A stretch of 64,000 nt of DNA from positions 40,103 through 104,102 of the forward strand of contig NW_020653415.1 of NCBI RefSeq assembly GCF_003589595.1, written 5' to 3'. Each line of letters starts with the position of its first letter. Position 1 is the stretch's first letter. Under the pieces are notes generated by a model. That model was not told where the DNA came from and ran no database searches. It worked only from the letters and a program-made list of their open reading frames with translations. Shown piece after piece: positions 58,215 through 64,000 of the stretch. Source of the stretch: Hyposmocoma kahamanoa (taxonomy: Eukaryota; Arthropoda; Insecta; Lepidoptera; Cosmopterigidae). The translations under genes were made by a program, and so were the position numbers.

Positions 58215-58800
58215 GAGCAATACTGCGTTCTGTTTTTGAAGGGTACGGACGCTGGTGAAATTACAAACACATGGGAGTTGTCGTCTTTATGTCTCAGGCT
58301 AACGGACGCAGTGGCAGTGCCCCTCAGTTCTTTGCGATTATCTTTAAGGACCGTTTACACGAGGCCAATCGATAAGTCATTCCATAAAGACAAGCCATAA
58401 TTGGAGTCATGTAAATATACACAATCCATCATGGATGGTCTCTAGACCAGTGATAAAGACAATCCACTAAATTAGAACAAATTCAAATTTTTCGGGCCAA
58501 TACCCTCATCCACTACGCGTGTATTGCATTGCCTCATGTTATTTCCTTGTGTGAACGTGCATCCTAAGCCATTCCACTAGTTTGTGTTGTCGTTTGGTAA
58601 AGAATCTTAAAGAAACTTTTTGTAATACTGGCTCTAGTGTTGACGTTGCGAATTTCGCACTTTTCACTAGATTGGCTTTGTGGAATGACTGATCAATTGG
58701 CCCCGTGTAAATGGGCCGTTAACTGAGTAGCACTGCAACTGACATGGATAGGCTACCAGGCGCATGGTTTGTTCTTCGTCACTTGGTACCATAAAAAAAA
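58215..58800 (+). repeat. LINE 3'-end repeat, copy 7, interrupted by a MITE
   Basis: Left part 58215-58347 (GAAGGGTACGGACGCTGGTG to CAGTTCTTTGCGATTATC) and right part 58719-58800 (CTGAGTAGCACTGCAACTG to the A run) are continuous in other copies. Here they are split by the 371-bp element at 58348-58718. Confidence 0.7.
58348..58718. mobile_element. 371-bp MITE with TTAA duplication
   Basis: TTAA flanks both sides (58344-58347 and 58719-58722). Inverted ends of about 40 bp: GGACCGTTTACACGAGGCCA at the left and CGGCCCATTTACACGGGGCC inward from the right, both continuing to GTCATTCCA. The TTAA target suggests piggyBac-type mobilisation. No coding region. Confidence 0.75.
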
Positions 58801-60108
58801 GTCTTCATAATATTGTTGGATTTAACGAATTGATAGAAATTGTTGAAACAGTAGGCATTGAGGTCTTATCTTTACAATTTATGTCGCGCAACCGACTTTG
58901 ACCCAATAGCACTCAGCTGACTCGATTTGGCGAAGTTGCACAGGTCAATATCAAAACGATAACCTGACTAATATTTGTTGAGAGCGTAATTTTGACACAC
59001 CCTATGTAAAATTCATATCTGACAAATTATTCAAGTTTTTCAGTAGACTGATTATGAAGGTACCGTGTGTTAGCCACACCGTGTTATTATTATCTCTGAC
59101 ACTATTAAACCTATGATTACGACAATTTGCACGTAGCGAGTTATTGTTATATTTTTTTATTAAATGTAGATAAGATATATATTAAACTGTAGTTGTACTA
59201 AATTTGGAACATGTTTTTCTAAACATTAATGGATGCGCTCGGAATTTTACAAAGTCATTCGCGAAAGTGTCAATTATGAATTTTGCGATCACTGCTTTGA
59301 GTCGTTGTTGGTTCAGCTAGTGTCCATTGCCATCCAGAGAGGTAATGCTTTAAGCCTATTGACAAAACCTGGTGCTGATATAAATTGTTTTATTATCTCT
59401 TTTTAATATTTTTTTTTTGTTTTGTAACTGTTTATTTGGATTAGGTGACGAACTTATTTCTTGGTGTTTAAAAAAGACTTCAAAGAAGTAGCAGTTGCAA
59501 GTTTAATTTATCTCGGGTTCGATTCGCGATAAGTCTGGGTGATCTGGGTAGTTAATGTCGTTGTTCTGGTACTCATAGTATACCTTAAAAGGAAACCTTC
59601 GTTCGGAATGTTTTATTATAAGCAAGTTAAACGCGTTTACATTTTGGCGTTCCGGCGTAGAAATGAACAGCAGACAGACAGATGCGTGCCGGTGGCGGGT
59701 CCTGCGTCCTTGTACATACATAATAAGATCGAAAATGTCCTGTTTCAATAAACGCAGGTACTGAATTATACGTTTTCAATCAGGTATAAAAAATTGATAT
59801 TTCTTTTTGTCTGTTGTTATATATTAGGATATGATCGGGGATATAGTGCAAATCCGCGTATATATAGTCGTAGGTAAAAAGCGCGTATCTGCTCTAAATC
59901 AAATTTTACAGGAGAGGAATTAAACTTTATTATTTTTTTATTTAAAAGGGCTACGACTTTCGTTTTTGCATAGTAAGCATTAATTCTTGTTGTCTGCCGA
60001 CTGATAACAACAGATTGCCTTAAATCACGTTAATTTGGTTGCCAAGACATTTTCGCGGGTTTGATTTGGCCACAATATTACCAAAATGAAACTCATACTC
60101 AAATACTA
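58801..60108. other. No gene recognised
   Basis: Overlapping open frames on both strands at 59500-59750 have no known motif. GGTTCGATTCGCG at 59517-59529 resembles a pol III B box, so part of a tRNA-derived repeat is possible. Confidence 0.35.
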
Positions 60109-60116
60109 GTTACGCG

Positions 60117-61072
60117 TAGTGATGGGATATTCTCGAGAATATTCTAACAGTGGAAACTTTGCTGTTAAGTTCTCGAGAACTTTCTTTTTTAAGAGAATTT
60201 ACGAGAACTTAAAAAATTTGTGACTTTCTTAGCTTGGTTTTGAATGAAACTAATAGATTTGAGTACATTGGAACGTTTAATGAAGTGAATGTAAAATATA
60301 AAATTTAACTTGCTCTGGAACGTAAAATGTCGGTAAATTGTCGCGGACGAGAATATTCTCGAAAATATTCTTGGATATTTTCTCAGTAAATTCTTGTTAA
60401 TTTGAAACGTTTGTTTTAAATTAGGATTTCCACATAAAACAAAGTACCTAAGTGATCAGTTTTAGCAACGTTTATTCAAATTACATTTTTATGTAAAATA
60501 CATATATTTAAAAAACGATCTCAATAACTGCCTTTATAATTTAAATAGCTAAGAAATGAAATAATTAAAAGAACATTGTAATCACAATTTCTTTGGAATA
60601 CACACTTTAATCAGTCTAAAATAAAGTAGTGATGCAAAAGACCTCTGCTTCTGCTTCCGCAACTGCAGAAGTTCCGTACGCTTTTTCATACCTGTTTCCG
60701 TTTCTGCTTCCACAACCTTTATAACAGAACTTTAATCTGAAGTTATAAAGTTCGCGGTGGATTTCAGGCCCACAAGCATATTGCATGGCAATAGGGCGCG
60801 CGTTTTAGCAGTTATGTGCAATTATGAAACCAAAAACAAGCCCTGGAAACTATTTCGTTGAGATCTTTCCACAAAATATTAATAAATGCTATTATTTACA
60901 CTTCGGATATTGAACTAAAAAAAAAATATTATGTAGGTATTATTTTCAATCATAAAATCTCTAATTATAAATTCTCAATCTTCTCAGAATATTTTCAGTT
61001 AAAAGGAATATTCCAGAATATTCTCGAACCGAGAATATTCTCTCGCGGAGAAAATTTCTCGTCCCGTCTCTA
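60117..61072. mobile_element. 956-bp non-autonomous hAT element
   Basis: A perfect 8-bp target duplication GTTACGCG lies on both sides (60109-60116 and 61073-61080). Ends read TAGTGATGGGATATTCTCGA at the left and TAGAGACGGGACGAGAAATT inward from the right, the TAGxGxxGGG form common in hAT termini. Many GAGAATATTCTC palindromes lie near both ends. The inside has no transposase. A second TAGTGATGCAAAAG start at 60628 suggests another hAT-like piece within. Confidence 0.8.
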
Positions 61073-61359
61073 GTTACGCGTAATTGCACTATACCCGACG
61101 ATATGTAGATAACGAAATTAAAAAAAATATGTGAAGAGATTAAAAAGTATGTGGAAACTACATGTAAATGAAATATTATTCAGCAGATTGATAGTCTAAA
61201 ATATTTAATGTTCCTTTTTAATTGAGTTTGCGAGAACTGAAGCAAACATGTCCTTTTTGATTGTACTATAAACTACAAATAAATTAAAAACTATAAAATA
61301 GCTACGTTATTTTGCTTTGCACAGTGACAATCGATTTTTTCGTCTGTCCATATCTGTTG

Positions 61360-61775
61360 TGTTGCCACTCAGAGCTTGTAAATCTGAGGGGCACTCTGAG
61401 GGAAGGATCTGACGGACACTGCGCCCGTCACCATGATAACCGTGGCCATAAGTTGACAAGTCCCATGTGCCTGTAATTTCACCAGATATTGATAGAGACG
61501 GATATTGTTTTTGGTTATTCGGTAGACACATCGAGTACACCATAAATAGAGACGTTTGAAGCTTTTTTATGATATCTAGTAACGGAGCAAACCACTGTGC
61601 CACTCAGAGCTTGAAATTACAAAGATCTGAAGGACACTGTGCCCTTTGCCCTGAGATCTAAGTTAACAAATCTCATGTGCTTTGCAAAACCCTTACCCTT
61701 GAATGCCGGAACATATGATAGGCCAGGTGGCAGTATTCCCTGGACAAACTTTTTCACAAGGAGTTCTACCGCTAC
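61360..61775 (-). repeat. Two LINE 3'-end repeat copies (8 and 9)
   Basis: Minus-strand pieces at 61360-61486 and 61591-61775 each carry CCACTCAGAGCTTG and a CCATGTGCCTG or CTCATGTGCTT block. The second continues to GGTGGCAGTATTCCCTGGAC. About 105 bp of other sequence separates them. Confidence 0.55.
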
Positions 61776-62489
61776 TAAATTTTTGTATGTTTATTTTTAT
61801 ATTCTATTATTATTTTTAGTGTACAAAACGTTGAAAATTTGTACAAAAAATTATTTAAAGTATATATATGTTTTAATGTTTCTTTGAAACGCCTGAAAAA
61901 TATGTGCCACACCGGTTTTACGGCATTTATTCCGCCGCCTCTGGTCGAAACATCATCAGACGCCGCCGTCGATTTTGCTATTGGCGCATGTCTAATCCGT
62001 CTCCTAAACAGACGTCACCATAAAGTTAATTAGATTATAAAACATTTCTACTCTACTTCCAATCTAATTACGTTCCATTACAGTATATTACAAGACATAA
62101 AACCAACTCCTTACGTCACGCAATGGTCGTGCCGTATTCTTGTCATCGACGGTACAATAAAATAAATGTACGTGATAGGGTTTGAAATCCAATTGCGTCT
62201 GTATGGAGACGGCTTATTAAGTAAGGCAGAAAATGTTGCTTGTGTTTATTTATAAACTCGTTCTTGACTTTGACGCATGAAAACGCCTAGATCTATAATT
62301 TTAGCAATTCATCGAACGGGGACATTGCTCTTTCAAATCTTAAGGCACTTATTGTTTTACTATCCTTGTTATGTATTCTTTGAAGTGGTCGTCACGTTGT
62401 TTCTCTAAACTCCAATATCTGATTGAAAGTTATGCAAATCATTTATTTAACCAGATTTCAACAACATTGTATTATTTATCTTATAATAA
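61776..62489. other. No gene recognised
   Basis: AT-rich, except for a short GC-rich patch near 61930-61990 (CCGCCGCCTCTGGTCG), which has no supported function. Confidence 0.4.
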
Positions 62490-62491
62490 TA

Positions 62492-63771
62492 GGGGTTAAA
62501 GTATGAAATTGCCGATTTGTACTGAAAATCTAAATTGTTTATTTTTTAAATTTTTAACAAATTTATTTAATCAAAATAGTTGCCATTATTATCTATACAT
62601 TGCTGCCATCTAATGGGAAGGTTATTAATGCCTTTGCGATAGAACTCCGACGATCTAGACTGCACAAACTGTGTGAAAGCATTTTGTACTGCCTCCTGGG
62701 AAGAAAACTTCTTGTCACGTAGATAATTGTCCAAATCACGAAAAAAATGGTAGTCCGTTGGAGCAAGGTCTGGTGAATACGGAGGATGACGAATGGTTTC
62801 TAACTGCAGTTCCTGAAGGGTCAAAATGGTTTCTCGTGCTGTGTGAGGTCTCGCGTTGTCGTGGAGCAATAATGGTGAAGATCGATTCATGAGTCGGGGC
62901 TGTTTTACTGCTAGTTTTGTCAACATGGTTCGGAGTTCGGCACAATAGACATCTGCCGTTATTGCTTGACCAGATCGGAGAAAACTATAGTGAATAACAC
63001 CATGCTGAGACCACCAAACAGTTACCATTACCTTTTTATTGGTAAGTTTTGCTTTAGGACACTGTTGTGGCATTTGACCTGGGGTCAGCCATTGCATTTT
63101 TCTTTTCCGGTTATCATAAAGAATCCACTTTTCATCACATGTTACAATTCGATCCAATATTCCTTCATTTCTGTACCGGTTCAACAAGGCAACACAAGTT
63201 TCAACACGCGTTTCTTTCTGCAGATCAGTCAAATCATGAGGCACCCATTTGTCGTATTTTTTTATTTTATTGATTTGACGCAAGTGAGTCAATATTGTGG
63301 GTAAGGTAACGTTAAACCATGCCGCTAATTCCTGGGTAGTTTGACTAGGATCGGCTTCCACTATCTCTCTTAATTCATCGTTATTCACCTGTGTGGGCGG
63401 TCTTCCTCGTGACTCGTTCTTTAAGTCGAAATTTCCATCACGAAAGCGTTTAAACCAAAATCGCACGGTGCGTTCATTAGTAGACCCCTCTCCAAACGCA
63501 GCATTGATATTGCGGGTTGTTTCTGCCGCGTTAGTTCCGCGTCGGAACTCGTATTCAAAAATCACTCGAATTTTCGCAGTATCCATCTTTGTTGTCTAAA
63601 TTGAATAACAAAAACAATTGAAAGTCGATATTCAAATGTTTCAAATTTAAAAAAAAAAAAATCACAGAAACCATTTGAAAAAAGTTTCATTCGAAAACCT
63701 CAAACCATGAAGATTCTATGAAAATTCAAAGAACCTATTGCAATAAAACGGCAATTTCATACTTTAACTCC
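62492..63771 (-). mobile_element. Complete mariner transposon
   Basis: 1280 bp, flanked by TA on both sides (62490-62491, 63772-63773). Inverted ends: GGGGTTAAAGTATGAAATTG at the left and GGAGTTAAAGTATGAAATTG inward from the right, then CCG; 22 of 23 positions agree. Size and layout are typical of mariner. The transposase frame is intact. Confidence 0.93.
62567..63586 (-). CDS. Mariner transposase (DD34D), intact
   Basis: 339 residues, close to the usual 340-350. Mariner transposases excise and insert their element at TA dinucleotides. The N-terminal part has two helix-turn-helix units (AAETTRNINAAFGEGSTNER and QTTQELAAWFNVTLPTILTH) with a linker GRPP. The family landmark WVPHDLTDLQ is present. 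Catalytic residues: D in IVTCDEKWILYDN, D in LLLHDNARPHTA, D in YSPDLAPTDYHFF, with 34 residues between the last two. The C-terminus ends RWQQCIDNNGNYFD. The sequence is strikingly like the cecropia-subfamily (Hsmar1/SETMAR) transposases as I remember them. No stop or frameshift is present. Confidence 0.96.
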   Translation of the reverse strand: MDTAKIRVIFEYEFRRGTNAAETTRNINAAFGEGSTNERTVRFWFKRFRDGNFDLKNESRGRPPTQVNNDELREIVEADPSQTTQELAAWFNVTLPTILTHLRQINKIKKYDKWVPHDLTDLQKETRVETCVALLNRYRNEGILDRIVTCDEKWILYDNRKRKMQWLTPGQMPQQCPKAKLTNKKVMVTVWWSQHGVIHYSFLRSGQAITADVYCAELRTMLTKLAVKQPRLMNRSSPLLLHDNARPHTARETILTLQELQLETIRHPPYSPDLAPTDYHFFRDLDNYLRDKKFSSQEAVQNAFTQFVQSRSSEFYRKGINNLPIRWQQCIDNNGNYFD

Positions 63772-63854
63772 TAATATTACTGTGTCAAATAAAAAATAAC
63801 TCCGTGAAGTCTGTGTGTTCTAAATAAGAACGTATATAAAATATTGAAGTTAGT

Positions 63855-63908
63855 AGCTTACCACCAGCCGCACGATTTGTTCGCCCCGTCACTTGATAAC
63901 ATAAAAAA
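63855..63908 (+). repeat. LINE 3'-end repeat, copy 10
   Basis: Only the last 54 bases remain: AGCTTACCACCAGCCGCACG, TTCGCCCCGTCACTTGATAA and the A run. Confidence 0.55.
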
Positions 63909-64000
63909 AAGTTTCAAACCCTTAACTTCTTCACGAACAATATTTATTTTTTACCGCAGTTTGCACTATCGTTCTCTAGCTTATAATAAGCCATCGACTA

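Overview
This window is nuclear DNA from an insect, almost certainly a moth or butterfly (Lepidoptera). It is AT-rich, carries spliced animal genes with GT-AG introns, and encodes an arthropod prophenoloxidase. It is also packed with tRNA-headed SINEs, LINE 3' ends and small DNA transposons of the kinds common in lepidopteran genomes. The species was not determined.

Layout. 1-3.9 kb: the last four exons of a prophenoloxidase gene (+), cut by the left window edge, with a SINE-like repeat and a 526-bp MITE in its introns. 4-13.7 kb: no host gene recognised; LINE remnants, SINEs and dispersed repeats. 13.7-33.3 kb: the gene-dense core. It holds a MEP-1-like zinc-finger protein (-), the myosin chaperone unc-45 (-), the chaperonin subunit CCT6 (+, head-to-head with unc-45) and phosphatidylinositol synthase (-, tail-to-tail with CCT6). 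CCT6 intron 2 is about 5.3 kb and is swollen by a decayed PIF/Harbinger transposon, a Jockey-type LINE piece and other repeats. 33.4-39.3 kb: a nest of transposons, where a MITE is split by a GAT-rich foldback-like sequence. A 4.6-kb TIR transposon with a broken DUF4817/DDD transposase and a 73-bp tandem array of tRNA-like units sits inside it. 39.4-49.6 kb: three or four probable exons of unidentified genes, plus small elements including a 378-bp P-like element with a THAP start. 49.6-51.4 kb: a complete Tc1 element with an intact 340-aa transposase. 51.4-62.5 kb: repeats and nested MITEs. 62.5-63.8 kb: a complete mariner with an intact 339-aa transposase.

How the genes relate. Prophenoloxidase is the melanisation enzyme of insect immunity. 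unc-45 and CCT6 are both cytosolic chaperones for cytoskeletal clients (myosin; actin and tubulin) and share a 705-bp divergent promoter region with a TATA box and heat-shock-element-like motifs on the unc-45 side. MEP-1 is a chromatin repressor cofactor, and PI synthase makes phosphatidylinositol in the ER. Otherwise the window is mainly a record of layered transposition. Several insertions can be dated relative to each other, and two elements (Tc1, mariner) look intact.
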